Shown: piece after piece, positions 9,378 through 20,979 of the stretch
Layout of the letters: every line of letters starts with the position of its first letter
Numbering within the stretch: position 1 is the stretch's first letter
Assembly: GCA_016756855.1 (NCBI GenBank)
Contig: JAESPD010000007.1
Location: 1-64,000, forward strand
Reading direction: 5' to 3'
DNA: 64,000 nucleotides
Source of the DNA: a gamma proteobacterium endosymbiont of Lamellibrachia anaximandri
Lineage (GTDB): Bacteria; Pseudomonadota; Gammaproteobacteria; Chromatiales; Chromatiaceae
Notes under the pieces: generated by a model
Told to the model about the DNA's origin: nothing
Databases searched by the model: none
What the model saw: only the letters and a program-made list of their open reading frames with translations
Made by a program: the position numbers and the translations under genes

Positions 9378-10130
9378 ATGAAAGCCCACGAAATCGACTA
9401 CAAAATCATCGGCCACGACATGCAGCTGGTGGAGATTGAACTCGACCCCGAAGAGACAGTCATTGCAGAGGCCGGCGCCATGACCTACATGGAGCAGCAG
9501 ATCAGTTTCGAAACCAAGATGGGTGATGGCTCCGATCCGGATCAGGGCATCTTTGGCAAAATGTTCAGTGCGGGCAAACGCATGATCACCGGCGAGTCCG
9601 TCTTTACCACCCACTTCACCAACAGCGGCAGTTCGGGAAAACAGTGCGTCGCTTTTGCAGCACCCTACCCGGGCACCGTCATGCCGCTTGATCTGTCCCA
9701 ACTCGGGGGACACATTATCTGTCAGAAAGATGCCTTTCTCTGCGCCGCATTGGGCACAAAACTGGGGGTCGCCTTCAACAAGAAACTGGGCACAGGACTG
9801 TTCGGCGGCGAAGGCTTCATCCTGCAGAAACTGGAGGGAGACGGCCTCGCCTTCATCCAGGCCGGCGGCACGGTAGTGGAGAAAAGGCTCAACGGCGAAA
9901 CCCTGCGCATCGACACCGGCTGCCTGGTGGGTTTTACCGGCGGCATCGACTACAGCATCGAGATGTCCGGTGGACTCAAGTCGATGGTCTTCGGCGGGGA
10001 AGGGATATTTCTCGCCACCCTCACCGGCACCGGCACTGTCTGGATCCAAAGCCTGCCATTCTCCCGCATGGCAGACCGGATCCTGGAACACGCCCCACAA
10101 GGCGGTGGCAAGGAGCGGGGAGAGGATTAG
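9378..10130 (+). CDS. TIGR00266 / AIM24 family protein
   Basis: A 250-residue AIM24/TIGR00266 protein, a soluble glycine-rich beta-structure family of unknown molecular function found in bacteria and mitochondria. Hallmarks are the early [32 protein letters not shown] and [11 protein letters not shown], then [14 protein letters not shown] and the late [21 protein letters not shown]. No signal peptide is visible, so it is probably cytoplasmic. A CGGGAGAAA ribosome-binding site precedes the ATG. It is probably a single-gene unit: apaH ends 62 bp upstream, and the regulatory region of the octaheme cytochrome lies downstream. Confidence 0.88.
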   Translation: MKAHEIDYKIIGHDMQLVEIELDPEETVIAEAGAMTYMEQQISFETKMGDGSDPDQGIFGKMFSAGKRMITGESVFTTHFTNSGSSGKQCVAFAAPYPGTVMPLDLSQLGGHIICQKDAFLCAALGTKLGVAFNKKLGTGLFGGEGFILQKLEGDGLAFIQAGGTVVEKRLNGETLRIDTGCLVGFTGGIDYSIEMSGGLKSMVFGGEGIFLATLTGTGTVWIQSLPFSRMADRILEHAPQGGGKERGED

Positions 10131-10229
10131 CATCCGCTTACTCGGCAACCCAATTTCACGCTGGAATCTCATGGGGGATCCTCCCGCCCTCAAGAGAGCG
10201 TCAGATCACTTCAGGCCTTTTCATGATGT

Positions 10230-10271
10230 TTGATGCCTATCAAGTAAAACCATACGAAATGTAGGTATAAT
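10230..10271 (+). promoter_or_regulatory. FNR/ANR-type box and -10 element of the octaheme cytochrome gene (class II layout)
   Basis: A perfect TTGAT-N4-ATCAA palindrome lies at 10230-10243, and a consensus TATAAT at 10266-10271. No good -35 element is present. If transcription starts 7 nt after the TATAAT (about 10278), the palindrome centre (10236.5) falls at -41.5, the class II activator position for FNR/CRP-family regulators. This predicts anaerobic (FNR/ANR) or NO-responsive (DNR/NNR) activation of the gene at 10360. Which family member binds cannot be told from the box. Confidence 0.75.
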
Positions 10272-10359
10272 AAGGCCATTATTTGGCACCTGTAAGACGC
10301 AACAGATTCACTCACTATTTCCATCTCTCAACATACCGTGATCGGGAAGGGGTATAGTC

Positions 10360-11826
10360 ATGAGCATGAGACCGATACGATCCATGGCGATCGTCATCAC
10401 CGCCTTGACCGGCAGCCTGTGTTTTTCGGGCCAGGCGTTCGCCGAAGAAGCGCAGAAAAAACTATTCAGTGCAAAGATTGAACACAAGGATCAATCATGC
10501 ATTGAGTGCCATGTGCAAGAGACGCCTGGCATCGTTCGGCAGCATATGTCGAGCAAGATGGGCAATCCGGGCAACGCCGCTGACTATGTCGGCTGCAACG
10601 ATTGCCACGGCGACAGCCACAATGAGGAAGACGACGCCAAGCTCGCTGAAATGCCGACCCCCGCAACCTGCACCGTATGCCACAAGGAGCAGGTCGAGCA
10701 ATACGAAGCAGGCAAGCACAATCTGGCATGGTATGGCATGAAGACGCAGGCCGCCTGGCACCATCAGCCGGCATCCATCGTCAAGCAGGGTTATCGCGGC
10801 TGCTCAGGCTGCCACAAGCTCGGCACCAAGGGCCTGCTCGGCGTCAAGGAGGGCAACTCCGGAGCGCTCAAGCATGATGGCGGCAAAGAGGCGAGCGAGT
10901 ATCGATACGGCAACGCACAGTGCGATGCCTGCCATACGCGGCACAACTTCTCCAAGGCCGAGGCGCTCAATCCACGCGCCTGCTCCAATTGCCATATGGG
11001 TTTTGACCATCCGCAGTGGGAAATGTGGATCTCCTCCAAGCACGGCATCGGTTATCTGAGTAACCCCGATGATCCCAACCATGGTGGATACCCGAGTTGC
11101 CAGACCTGCCACATGAATGGCGGCAACCACGAAGTCCGTACGCCTTGGGGTTTCCTGGGTCTGCGTATTCCTACTAAGGAAAATGTACTGGCGCTGATCG
11201 ATGTTGCCCCTTCACTGGGGAAGCAGTTGACCTCGTTGGCTGCGGCGCTGCCGAGCGGCAATTTCATTGATCTCGACGACGACCCTCAGTGGACCTTCGA
11301 CCGCGCCCTGATCCTGCAGGCCGCCGGGGTGCTGGATGCAGACCTGCAGCCGACCGAGCGTTTCGTTGATGCCGTTGTCCAGGCGGAGGTCGCACGCGGC
11401 CCTGAAGCGTTCAACGAGGAACGCAAGCGCATGAAGCTGACCTGCAGCAACTGTCACAGCAACGCCTATGTCGACGATTTCTTCAAGAGTTCGGATGACG
11501 TCCTGAAAAATGTCGATCACGTCTTCGCCAAGGGCATAGCCGCAGTGCAGGGTCTATACGAGGACGGCATACTGACGAAACCCGAAGACTGGGAATATGG
11601 TCCTGATCTGTTGATGTACTACGACACCAAGACGGCCATTGAGCAGGAGCTGTTCATGATTGTGCTTGAGTACAAACAGCGCGCATTCCAGGGAGCCTAT
11701 CATGCCAGTAACGACTACATGCACTGGTATGGCTGGGCACCGTTGAACCGTGCGGTCAACGAGATCCTCGAGGAGGCCGAGAAGCTGCGCTTTGAACATA
11801 AAGTGAAGCAGAAACTAAAATTATAA
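10360..11826 (+). CDS. Periplasmic octaheme c-type cytochrome, hydroxylamine oxidoreductase (HAO)-like
   Basis: A 488-residue exported protein (signal peptide ...VITALTGSLCFSGQAFA) with exactly eight CXXCH heme-binding motifs, starting at residues 47, 79, 104, 148, 188, 208, 247 and 362. The count, the spacing and the long heme-free C-terminal region place it in the HAO-like octaheme family. Members either oxidise hydroxylamine or reduce nitrite/hydroxylamine. Classical HAO has a C-terminal tyrosine crosslinked to the P460 heme. Tyrosines at about 453 and 457 (SNDYMHWYG) are candidates here, but alignment is needed to assign them. No haoB, cytochrome c554 or quinol dehydrogenase gene is adjacent, so this is an orphan. 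The upstream FNR-type box favours an anaerobic, reductive or detoxifying role (inference). Confidence 0.9.
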   Translation: MSMRPIRSMAIVITALTGSLCFSGQAFAEEAQKKLFSAKIEHKDQSCIECHVQETPGIVRQHMSSKMGNPGNAADYVGCNDCHGDSHNEEDDAKLAEMPTPATCTVCHKEQVEQYEAGKHNLAWYGMKTQAAWHHQPASIVKQGYRGCSGCHKLGTKGLLGVKEGNSGALKHDGGKEASEYRYGNAQCDACHTRHNFSKAEALNPRACSNCHMGFDHPQWEMWISSKHGIGYLSNPDDPNHGGYPSCQTCHMNGGNHEVRTPWGFLGLRIPTKENVLALIDVAPSLGKQLTSLAAALPSGNFIDLDDDPQWTFDRALILQAAGVLDADLQPTERFVDAVVQAEVARGPEAFNEERKRMKLTCSNCHSNAYVDDFFKSSDDVLKNVDHVFAKGIAAVQGLYEDGILTKPEDWEYGPDLLMYYDTKTAIEQELFMIVLEYKQRAFQGAYHASNDYMHWYGWAPLNRAVNEILEEAEKLRFEHKVKQKLKL

Positions 11827-11855
11827 GGGATGATTCTCGACGAGTGAATCAGTCG

Positions 11856-11889
11856 GCGGGAGCAGCTCACGTTGCTCCCGCATTTTTTT
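11856..11889 (+). terminator. Rho-independent terminator after the octaheme cytochrome gene
   Basis: A 9-bp perfect stem GCGGGAGCA / TGCTCCCGC with an 8-nt loop is followed by A and seven T residues, starting 30 bp after the stop codon. This supports a monocistronic transcript. Confidence 0.92.
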
Positions 11890-11964
11890 GCCATGGGGCA
11901 GGAAATCCTTCCCTGCTCAGGCTATTCTTTCGGCCTGTTCCATTCATCGACAGGAGCTATCTCG

Positions 11965-13011
11965 ATGCGAAGCGCCATCTCTTTTTCCCGATTTCAGGCA
12001 TTCATCCTCGCCACCTTGTTGGCCATCACGGCGCTTTCTGCAGTAAATGCCGCAGATCAGGGGCTTTTTGCCGAAATCCACACGGGCAAGGGCGTAATCT
12101 ACGCACGCCTCCACTATGAGCAGGCGCCTTTGACGGTGATGAATTTCATCGGACTGGCCGAGGGTACGACAGAATGGACGGATCCCGAGACAGGAGAAAA
12201 AAGGCAGCAGCCTCTCTACCGCGATCTTACCTTCCATGCGGTCAAAAACTTCATGATCCAAACCGGTGATCCGACCGGTACAGGCCGGGGGGGACCAGGA
12301 TATATTTTCGATGATGAGCTTCACCCACAACTCACACACAACAAACCCGGTATTTTGTCGATGGCCAATCGCGGCCCAAACACCAACGGCAGTCAGTTTT
12401 ATATCACCAAGGTTCCGGCGCGTTGGCTAGACCGCCACAGCGTGTTCGGTGAAGTGGTCTCGGGTCTCGATATTACCAACAACATAGTCCAGGGAGATCT
12501 GCTCAGGAAAATCAAGATAGTACGCAATGGCGAGGCAGCCCAGGCATTCAATGTCGAACGCGCACACAGGTTAGCCGAGCAAAACCTGGTCGCGCTAAAA
12601 GAAGCGGCAAGAAAAACCATTCCTGACGCCACCTCTCCGCTGGATTCATCCAAGGCGCCGGGCAATGATCAGCCCGCAGTCTCTCCCGGAAATTTTGAAT
12701 TTCTCGTCATCGGCCACACTGGGATCAAGGATCTTGCCCGGCTGAACCGGGTCTTCTATTACGACCATGACGGAGCCATTGAAGTGGCCCGCAAGCTTGT
12801 GCGCCTGGCCCGTGCCGATGGCGTCGATTTCACCGCGCTGATCGAGAGATACACAGACATGCCCGATAACCGGCTACACAGAGGGGTCAAGGATACGTTG
12901 TACCTTCCTGCCGGCTTGAAGAAGATATTCCATCTTAAACCGGGTCAGGTCAGCGATCCTGTCGATCTTTCCACTGGCGTTTATGTTTTCCGGCGCCTGC
13001 CGCATAGCTAG
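11965..13011 (+). CDS. Exported cyclophilin-type peptidyl-prolyl isomerase with parvulin-like C-terminal domain
   Basis: The 348-residue product has a signal peptide (FILATLLAITALSAVNAA). A cyclophilin domain lies at about residues 25-185: LTVMNFIGLAEGT, YRDLTFHAVKNFMIQTGDP, GRGGPGYIFDDE and SMANRGPNTNGSQFYIT, with the catalytic-site Q.GDP and NGSQF segments intact. After a low-complexity linker (about 220-240), a second region (FEFLVIGHTG ... LIERYTDMP ... FHLKPGQVSDPVDLSTGVYVFRRLP) reads like a parvulin/PpiC domain, with the end-of-domain 'lkpGqvSdpv...gvyvfrr' pattern. The ATG at 11965 has a CAGGAG ribosome-binding site; longer frames extend upstream through the terminator and are rejected. 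Probably periplasmic protein folding. Confidence 0.88.
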   Translation: MRSAISFSRFQAFILATLLAITALSAVNAADQGLFAEIHTGKGVIYARLHYEQAPLTVMNFIGLAEGTTEWTDPETGEKRQQPLYRDLTFHAVKNFMIQTGDPTGTGRGGPGYIFDDELHPQLTHNKPGILSMANRGPNTNGSQFYITKVPARWLDRHSVFGEVVSGLDITNNIVQGDLLRKIKIVRNGEAAQAFNVERAHRLAEQNLVALKEAARKTIPDATSPLDSSKAPGNDQPAVSPGNFEFLVIGHTGIKDLARLNRVFYYDHDGAIEVARKLVRLARADGVDFTALIERYTDMPDNRLHRGVKDTLYLPAGLKKIFHLKPGQVSDPVDLSTGVYVFRRLPHS

Positions 13012-13030
13012 TGTCCGTCCGGAAACACTG

Positions 13031-13117
13031 CTTTCACCACGAAGTACACGAAGAAAATTCATTGTTGATCAATCTCTTACCTTCATGCTCCTCGTGTTCT
13101 TTGAGGTGCTGAGGAAT
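13031..13117. repeat. Imperfect inverted repeat of CACGAAG-type units
   Basis: The left part, about 13034-13053, contains CACCACGAAGTACACGAAG. The right part, about 13090-13112, contains CTCCTCGTGTTCTTTGAGGTG, which is approximately its reverse complement. Motifs built from CACGAAG words are common dispersed intergenic repeats in proteobacteria. It lies between the isomerase gene and the FIST operon and may act as a transcriptional boundary. Confidence 0.5.
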
Positions 13118-13158
13118 CTGCTAAGATTACACGGGTACGGAAATTAAGACACTCGCCT

Positions 13159-13185
13159 TAAAGGGTCTAGCACTGCTGTCGATAT
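13159..13185 (+). promoter_or_regulatory. Possible sigma-28 (FliA) promoter for the FIST-histidine kinase operon
   Basis: TAAAGGGT at 13159-13166, an 11-bp spacer, and GTCGATAT at 13178-13185. The FliA consensus is TAAAGTTT-N11-GCCGATAA; each half matches 6 of 8 with exact spacing. It ends 44 bp before the FIST start codon. The match is moderate; the better-matching site ahead of the chemoreceptor gene at 29763 adds support that FliA control operates in this genome. Confidence 0.45.
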
Positions 13186-13229
13186 AGTCAACAGGCGGCA
13201 CAGAGCAATAAAAAGCAGCGTTAGTCCAG

Positions 13230-14407
13230 ATGAAATCAGATGGCATGAATTCCAGCAACAACACAATCCGACACCTTCCATTGAATACGGCGTCACTCAA
13301 GGCCCTGCTGCAAACATGGCGCGCTGAATATCCACATGCAGGCGTACTCGCCCTATTGCCGGAGAGCGAAAAAGATAATCTGCACATTCTCCAGAGCTGT
13401 TGTGGTGATCAGGATATCCCCCTCGCAGGCGCTATTTTTCCTGCCCTGCTGATCGGCAACGAATTTCACCAGGAGGGCGTATTACTGTTTCGCTTCGATG
13501 AGTGGGTACCCAGTTTTCTGATCCCAGAGATCAATGACGGTCAATCCCCGCCAGAGGAAAAAATCTCCCAAGCGCTCATGCCAACAATCGAGGCAAGAGC
13601 TCCCGACGCGACCAAGCCGTCACTCTATATGATTTTCGATGGTTTACTGCCGAATATCGCCAGCATTCTCGATGGACTCTACCTGCAGCTATCGGATCGG
13701 GTGAGTTATGCCGGCGTCAACGCGGGAAGCGAGACTTTTCAACCCATGCCCTGTCTGTTCGACGGTGACCGCGTTGTCGGCAACGGCGTCCTGTGTCTGC
13801 TTATACCGACTCACAATGTAACCGTGCTCGAACACGGTTACACGGCTCCCAAGCATGCCATGAGTGCAACCTCCACCAATGGAAACCAGATTCTCAGCAT
13901 CGACTGGCGTCCGGCATTCGAAGTCTATCAGGAGATCATCAAACAAGAGTATGGGATTGCCCTGACTCAAGAGAACTTTTATCACTATGCAGTGCATTTC
14001 CCTTTCGGCATCCCCCGCGCCAACGAGGATCTGGTCGTTCGGATTCCAGTGGCCCTGAATGAAGACGGCTCCCTGTTCTGTGTCGGCGAAGTGCCGGAGA
14101 ACGCCATGCTGGTTCTGTTGCGGGCGCCAGAGGCCGGAGAAGGAGACTGCATCAACCATCTTGCTGCCGGCCTGCAGTCAAGCAACGGTTCGTTGCGGGG
14201 TCGCGGTATACTGACCTTCTATTGTGCGGGTCGCCGCATGCACCTGGGCGAGAACTCCCTCCAGGAACTCACGGATCTCCTGAAGGAGACGGGTGCCGCA
14301 CATCTTGCAGGCGCGCTTTCCCTGGGTGAAATCGGTGGTACAGGTGACTGGGACTATCCGATGTTCCATAACGCCACTCTGGTCTGCACCCCGTGGGGAA
14401 CTGGCTG

Positions 14408-14408
<1 letters not shown>
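13230..14408 (+). CDS. FIST-domain sensory protein
   Basis: A 392-residue soluble protein with FIST N (about residues 30-225) and FIST C (about 235-375) domains. Visible features are the N-terminal GDQDIPLAGAIFPALL, the SYAGVNAGSETF..PCLFDGDRV segment, GVLCLLIPTHNVTVLEHGY and the C-terminal GRRMHLGE...GALSLGEIGG. FIST domains are predicted small-ligand sensors and are usually coupled to signalling proteins. Here the stop codon overlaps the start of a hybrid histidine kinase (TGATG), so the two are translationally coupled. The FIST protein probably feeds ligand information to that kinase (inference). Confidence 0.87.
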
Positions 14409-16855
<2,447 letters not shown>

Positions 16856-16929
16856 GCGCCTGAGTCCGGTGGGGAAGATAATTTCCAGCAGTCTGTTGAG
16901 AATGATCCAGCAGCATCTTCCCCAGCAGG

Positions 16930-17439
16930 CTATTGCTGTTTTTCCCGTTCAAGGGTAACAAAACTATAGGCGAAGCAGTTTTTTTCGTCAGCGGTAAAAT
17001 CCTCCCGCCCGACTTCCCGCCATGCCGACAGATCAAATTCGGGAAACCAGGCATCTCCCTCCACCTCCGTATGCACCAGGGTGAGATAGAGCCGGTCCGC
17101 CCGCGACAGCATCTGGGCATAAAAGGCTCCGCCGCCGACAATCATGATCTCCTGCGCATCCCCCGCAGCTGCGACAGCCTCATCGATGGAGTGAACCACC
17201 AGGGCGCCCTCCGCCCGATAGTCCCGATTGCCGGTGACGACGATATGTTGCCGCTTCGGTAACAGTCCCGGCAGGGACTCCCAGGTCTTGCGGCCCATCA
17301 CGATGGGCTTGCCCAGTGTGAGCCGTTTGAAGTGCTGTAGATCTGCGGACAGATGCCAGGGCAGTTGGTTATTGCGCCCGATCACCCGGTTCTCCGCCAT
17401 TGCCCAGATCAGGGAGATGGTGGGGCCATTTCCCCTCAT
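16930..17439 (-). CDS. folA: Dihydrofolate reductase
   Basis: FolA reduces dihydrofolate to tetrahydrofolate with NADPH, regenerating the cofactor consumed by ThyA. The 169-residue product shows [26 protein letters not shown] (read in two parts: the nucleotide and folate site with Trp-His and the acidic Asp in LSADLQHFK), the [14 protein letters not shown]-binding motif and [13 protein letters not shown]. Its start overlaps the thyA stop by 4 bp, so both are translated from one transcript. Confidence 0.95.
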   Translation of the reverse strand: MRGNGPTISLIWAMAENRVIGRNNQLPWHLSADLQHFKRLTLGKPIVMGRKTWESLPGLLPKRQHIVVTGNRDYRAEGALVVHSIDEAVAAAGDAQEIMIVGGGAFYAQMLSRADRLYLTLVHTEVEGDAWFPEFDLSAWREVGREDFTADEKNCFAYSFVTLEREKQQ

Positions 17440-18230
17440 ACGGCAACCTGCGCCTTGATGTGCGGGTGCGGATCGTAATCGACCAGCTCGAAGTCTTCGA
17501 AGCGAAACCCGAAGATATCCTTCACCTCCGGGTTGATGCGCATACGGGGCAGATTGCGCGGCTCGCGGCTCAACTGCAGATCTGTCTGTTCAAGATGGTT
17601 GGAGTAGAGATGGGCGTCGCCGAAGGTATGCACAAAATCCCCTGGTTGCAGCCCCGTCACCTGAGCCATCATCATGGTCAGCAGGGCGTAGGAGGCAATA
17701 TTGAATGGCACGCCGAGAAAGATGTCCGCACTGCGCTGGTAGAGCTGGCAGGAGAGTCTGCCCTCTGCCACGTAGAACTGGAACAGACAGTGGCAGGGAG
17801 GCAGCGCCATCTCGTCCACGTCCGCCGGGTTCCAGGCGGTCACCATGAGGCGGCGGGAGTCCGGATTGCTGCGAATCTGCTCCACCAGTTGGCTGATCTG
17901 GTCGATACTGCGTCCATCCGACGCAGGCCATGAGCGCCACTGGTAGCCATAGACAGGACCCAGGTCGCCACTCCCGTCCGCCCACTCATCCCAGATGCGC
18001 ACCCCATTCTCTTTCAGATAGCGGATATTGGTGTCGCCCTGCAAAAACCAGAGCAGTTCATGAATGATGGAGCGCAGATGCAGCTTTTTTGTCGTCAGCG
18101 CGGGAAAACCCACAGACAGATCGAAGCGCATCTGGTAACCGAAAACACTCTGCGTCCCGGTACCGGTGCGGTCCCCTTTGACCGTGCCGGTATCCCGTAC
18201 ATGCCGCATCAGGTCAAGATACTGTTTCAT
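17436..18230 (-). CDS. thyA: Thymidylate synthase
   Basis: ThyA methylates dUMP to dTMP using methylene-tetrahydrofolate. The start at 18230 gives 264 residues, identical to E. coli ThyA; an in-frame ATG four codons upstream is less likely. Key motifs are [13 protein letters not shown], the catalytic cysteine in [32 protein letters not shown] and [12 protein letters not shown]. It overlaps the 3' end of lgt, as in many proteobacteria with an lgt-thyA-folA operon. Confidence 0.97.
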   Translation of the reverse strand: MKQYLDLMRHVRDTGTVKGDRTGTGTQSVFGYQMRFDLSVGFPALTTKKLHLRSIIHELLWFLQGDTNIRYLKENGVRIWDEWADGSGDLGPVYGYQWRSWPASDGRSIDQISQLVEQIRSNPDSRRLMVTAWNPADVDEMALPPCHCLFQFYVAEGRLSCQLYQRSADIFLGVPFNIASYALLTMMMAQVTGLQPGDFVHTFGDAHLYSNHLEQTDLQLSREPRNLPRMRINPEVKDIFGFRFEDFELVDYDPHPHIKAQVAV

Positions 18231-19077
18231 GGCGCCTTTCATCCATTGCTGATCTGTTCCTATAAGCCAGGATCAGCAGCAGAATACCGAACAGGATCAT
18301 CGGCAGGCTCAGCAACTGTCCCATTGTCACCCAGTCGAATGCCAGGTAACCGAGATGGAGATCAGGCATACGCACGAACTCCACCCCAAAGCGGAAGACA
18401 CCGTAACAGAGAAGGAAGAGTCCTGAAACCGCCATACGCGGTCTGCCCCGGGCGGAAAAAAGCCATAACACCAAAAAGAGCACCACCCCTTCCAGCAGCA
18501 CTTCATAGAGTTGATTCGGATGCACCGGCAGCGAGTGGATGCCATCAACGGCAACCCCGACCCGACTGCAGAGATCACCTGCCTCTACGCAGGGCACCTG
18601 CATGCCCCAAGGCATGCGGGTCGCTCCCCCCCAAAGCTCACCGTTGATAAAGTTGCCCAAACGCCCTGCCCCAAGACCAATCGGTATCAGCGGGGCGATA
18701 AAGTCCGTGGCCTCAAAAAAAGTTCGCCCATACTTGCGGCCAAAGAGCCACATGGCCATCAACACCCCTAACAGACCGCCATGAAAAGACATTCCCCCTT
18801 CCCAAACTTTTAACAAGGTCACAGGATCTTCAATAAAACGGGGGAAACCATAGAAAAGTGTGTACCCGAGCCGCCCCCCCAGCACCACTCCTACTACTAT
18901 ATAGAAAACAAGGTCATCGATTTGCGTGACCGTCCAGCCGCTGCCCGTTTTTTTTGCGCGCACGCGACCAAGCCACCAGCCGCCCCAGAATCCAACCAGG
19001 TACATCACACCGTACCAGTGAATTTTGAGCGGACCCAGTGCAATCAGAACAGGATCGATATCAGGATATGTCAACAT
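18214..19077 (-). CDS. lgt: Prolipoprotein diacylglyceryl transferase
   Basis: Lgt is the inner-membrane enzyme that transfers diacylglycerol from phosphatidylglycerol to the lipobox cysteine of prolipoproteins, the first step of lipoprotein maturation. The 287-residue protein has about seven transmembrane helices. It has the signature [15 protein letters not shown], the conserved [11 protein letters not shown] and the HPNQLYE segment with essential residues. It is first in the lgt-thyA-folA block. The DUF4382 lipoprotein at 32641 is one likely substrate in this window. Confidence 0.96.
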   Translation of the reverse strand: MLTYPDIDPVLIALGPLKIHWYGVMYLVGFWGGWWLGRVRAKKTGSGWTVTQIDDLVFYIVVGVVLGGRLGYTLFYGFPRFIEDPVTLLKVWEGGMSFHGGLLGVLMAMWLFGRKYGRTFFEATDFIAPLIPIGLGAGRLGNFINGELWGGATRMPWGMQVPCVEAGDLCSRVGVAVDGIHSLPVHPNQLYEVLLEGVVLFLVLWLFSARGRPRMAVSGLFLLCYGVFRFGVEFVRMPDLHLGYLAFDWVTMGQLLSLPMILFGILLLILAYRNRSAMDERRHETVS

Positions 19078-19315
19078 TTGTGGATATAACCTCAGGAATA
19101 GAATTCATGAACTTTGCCGGAACTAATCGATTTAGCTATCGTCTACCCATAATGATGGTAAAATTATGTGACGTGGTTCCCATTTTTCAGGATTTATGGA
19201 ATGAGATTCACAAAAAATGTGACGGCTTTTCGCAGAGCGTCAAGATTTTGATTCCCCGGCCGTTAAGTAAGTCAGACGATGCAGTACTCCACTTCATCCG
19301 AGACCAGGAAGGGAT
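19078..19315. other. AT-richer intergenic region between lgt and the HTH gene
   Basis: This is the divergent spacer between lgt (minus) and the HTH regulator (plus). A weak plus-strand frame crosses it but has no start signal and unremarkable composition, so I do not call a gene. The region is AT-rich relative to its surroundings and probably holds both promoters. I see no confident paired -35/-10 elements. Confidence 0.4.
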
Positions 19316-19690
19316 ATGACTTACGCACATGCACAACACTTTGAGACTTATATACCAAGAAATATGGAAACACTAGGTTCAAGATTAAGAAGAAAGCGCC
19401 GCGAGCGCGGCTGGACCCAGGAAGAACTCGCCTTACGGGCAGGCACCAATCAAGCCGTGATCCAAAAGATTGAAAACGGCAAGAGCCTGCGGCCACGCAA
19501 GATCGACGAAATTGCTCAGGTACTTGACGTCAATCCAGCCTGGCTGATGTTCGGCGAGAAATCAGGCCCAACGCTCGACGACGATGCCGTCGAAATCGCA
19601 AAAGCCTGGCAGCGACTTCCTGAACCCATCCGTACGCGGATCAAGCGTAACATTTTTGAGCAGGCGCTGCTCCACTCGTCCAAGAAATAG
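19316..19690 (+). CDS. XRE-family helix-turn-helix regulator
   Basis: A 124-residue DNA-binding protein. The Cro/CI-type HTH occupies about residues 20-75 (LGSRLRRKRRERGWTQEELA, then TNQAVIQKIENGK as the recognition part, then IDEIAQVLDVNPAWLMFGE). The basic C-terminal tail (PEPIRTRIKRNIFEQALL) has no recognised effector domain. The ATG at 19316 is preferred because AGGAAGGG lies just upstream; an internal ATG at 19364 lacks a good ribosome-binding site. It stands alone, divergent from lgt, with no phage genes nearby. Its targets are unknown. Confidence 0.8.
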   Translation: MTYAHAQHFETYIPRNMETLGSRLRRKRRERGWTQEELALRAGTNQAVIQKIENGKSLRPRKIDEIAQVLDVNPAWLMFGEKSGPTLDDDAVEIAKAWQRLPEPIRTRIKRNIFEQALLHSSKK

Positions 19691-19702
19691 GGCTAGGTTA
19701 TC

Positions 19703-19720
19703 GGGGCGCTTGTGCGCCCC
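19703..19720. terminator. GC-rich hairpin between convergent HTH and rlmI genes
   Basis: Perfect 7-bp stem GGGGCGC / GCGCCCC with a TTGT loop, 13 bp after the HTH stop and 10 bp beyond the rlmI stop. There is no clear T-run on either strand, so a role in ending either transcript is uncertain. Confidence 0.4.
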
Positions 19721-19729
19721 GGCCCGCTT

Positions 19730-20926
19730 TCAAAAGACCGGCAGCACTCTCAGAAAGTAACTCTTCAGGTAGGCCGTCTCTGGAATCGCCGGATGGACGG
19801 GGTGGTCCATCCCCTGGTGTCCGCTTTCCAGCAACTGCAGGCTGCGCTCCAGGTGGCGCGCGCCCTGCTGTATCCTTCCCAGCAACTTCTCGCCCGACAT
19901 GTGATGGGAACAGGAGGAGCTGACGAGCACACCATCCCGCTCCAACACCTGCATGCCCGCTTGATTGAGGCGCCGGTAGGCCAGCTCTCCCTCTTTCTGA
20001 TCCTTGCGACGTTTGATGAATGCGGGCGGATCGAGCAGCACCACATCGAAACGCTCCCGCGCCTGCCGCAGGGCCTTCAACACTGCGAAGGCCTCCCCCT
20101 GATGGATCTGAATCCGGTCTGCCACGCCATTGCGTTCCGCATTTAGCCCAACCTGCTCCAATGCAGGCGCCGACAAATCGACACAATGCACTTCTCTGGC
20201 GCCATTCCTGGCTGCAGCAACCCCCCAACTTCCTGTATAGCTACAGACGTCGAGCACCCTTTTGCCGGAAATATATTTAAGCATCCGGCTGCGATTCTCC
20301 CGCTGGTCGTAAAACCAGCCGGTTTTTTGCCCTTTCATCAAAGAAATCTGAAAGTCTGTACCATTCTCTTCCAGCGTCAGCCATTCGGGCACCATGCCAG
20401 CCGCTGTTTCGACTGTACTTTCCAGACCTTCCATTCCCCTGATCGAGGTGTCGTTGCGTAACAGCACACCCGCCGGCCTCAACACCTTCTCAACTGCCGC
20501 CACGATTTCAGCTTTGATACGCTCCATGCCTGCTGTCGTAATCTGGATCACTACCTGGTCACCGTAGCGATCCACGATCAGGCCGGGCAGACCGTCGCTC
20601 TCACCAAAAACCAGCCGATAGAAGGGAGTGGGGTAGAGCCGCTCACGCAGTCCCAATGCAACTTTCAGACGATGCACCAATAACGACTGGCTCAATGGAT
20701 GCTCGCGGTCGCGGCTGACGAGCCTTGCACAGATAAGTGAGTGAGCATTTACATACCCGGTGCCCAACCATTTCCCCCGGTGGCTGATAATCTCCACCGG
20801 CTGGCCCGGCTCGAAAGCGGTTAAAGGCGTTGCACTGATATCGACCTCATTGCTGAACACCCAGCAGTGACCGGCGTGCAGACGGCGCTCACGGTCCTTC
20901 TTCAATTTCAGCGGTGCGATTTCCAT
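19730..20926 (-). CDS. rlmI: 23S rRNA (cytosine-C5)-methyltransferase RlmI
   Basis: RlmI (YccW family) makes m5C1962 in 23S rRNA. The 398-residue protein has an N-terminal PUA RNA-binding domain (LKLKKDRERRLHAGHCWVFS), a central EEHEE domain and a C-terminal SAM-dependent methyltransferase fold. That fold shows VLDVCSYTGSWGVAAARNGA (SAM motif I), VVLLDPPAF (motif IV) and the catalytic-cysteine segment SSSCSHHMS. The ATG at 20926 starts the PUA domain; a longer frame to 20971 lacks support. Some YccW homologues act at other sites, so the exact cytosine is by homology. Confidence 0.92.
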   Translation of the reverse strand: MEIAPLKLKKDRERRLHAGHCWVFSNEVDISATPLTAFEPGQPVEIISHRGKWLGTGYVNAHSLICARLVSRDREHPLSQSLLVHRLKVALGLRERLYPTPFYRLVFGESDGLPGLIVDRYGDQVVIQITTAGMERIKAEIVAAVEKVLRPAGVLLRNDTSIRGMEGLESTVETAAGMVPEWLTLEENGTDFQISLMKGQKTGWFYDQRENRSRMLKYISGKRVLDVCSYTGSWGVAAARNGAREVHCVDLSAPALEQVGLNAERNGVADRIQIHQGEAFAVLKALRQARERFDVVLLDPPAFIKRRKDQKEGELAYRRLNQAGMQVLERDGVLVSSSCSHHMSGEKLLGRIQQGARHLERSLQLLESGHQGMDHPVHPAIPETAYLKSYFLRVLPVF

Positions 20927-20979
20927 GTGAGTGTCTCTTGAATATTGGCAGCAGAGCAGCGTACGCCCCACCTGAAACA

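Noticed and set aside
11872..11964. An upstream extension of the cyclophilin gene
   Set aside because: The extension runs through the T-run of the preceding terminator; the signal peptide starts at 11965 with a proper ribosome-binding site.
19038..19319. A 93-codon plus-strand frame between lgt and the HTH gene
   Set aside because: It begins inside lgt, runs through AT-rich spacer and matches no family; no ribosome-binding site supports its starts.
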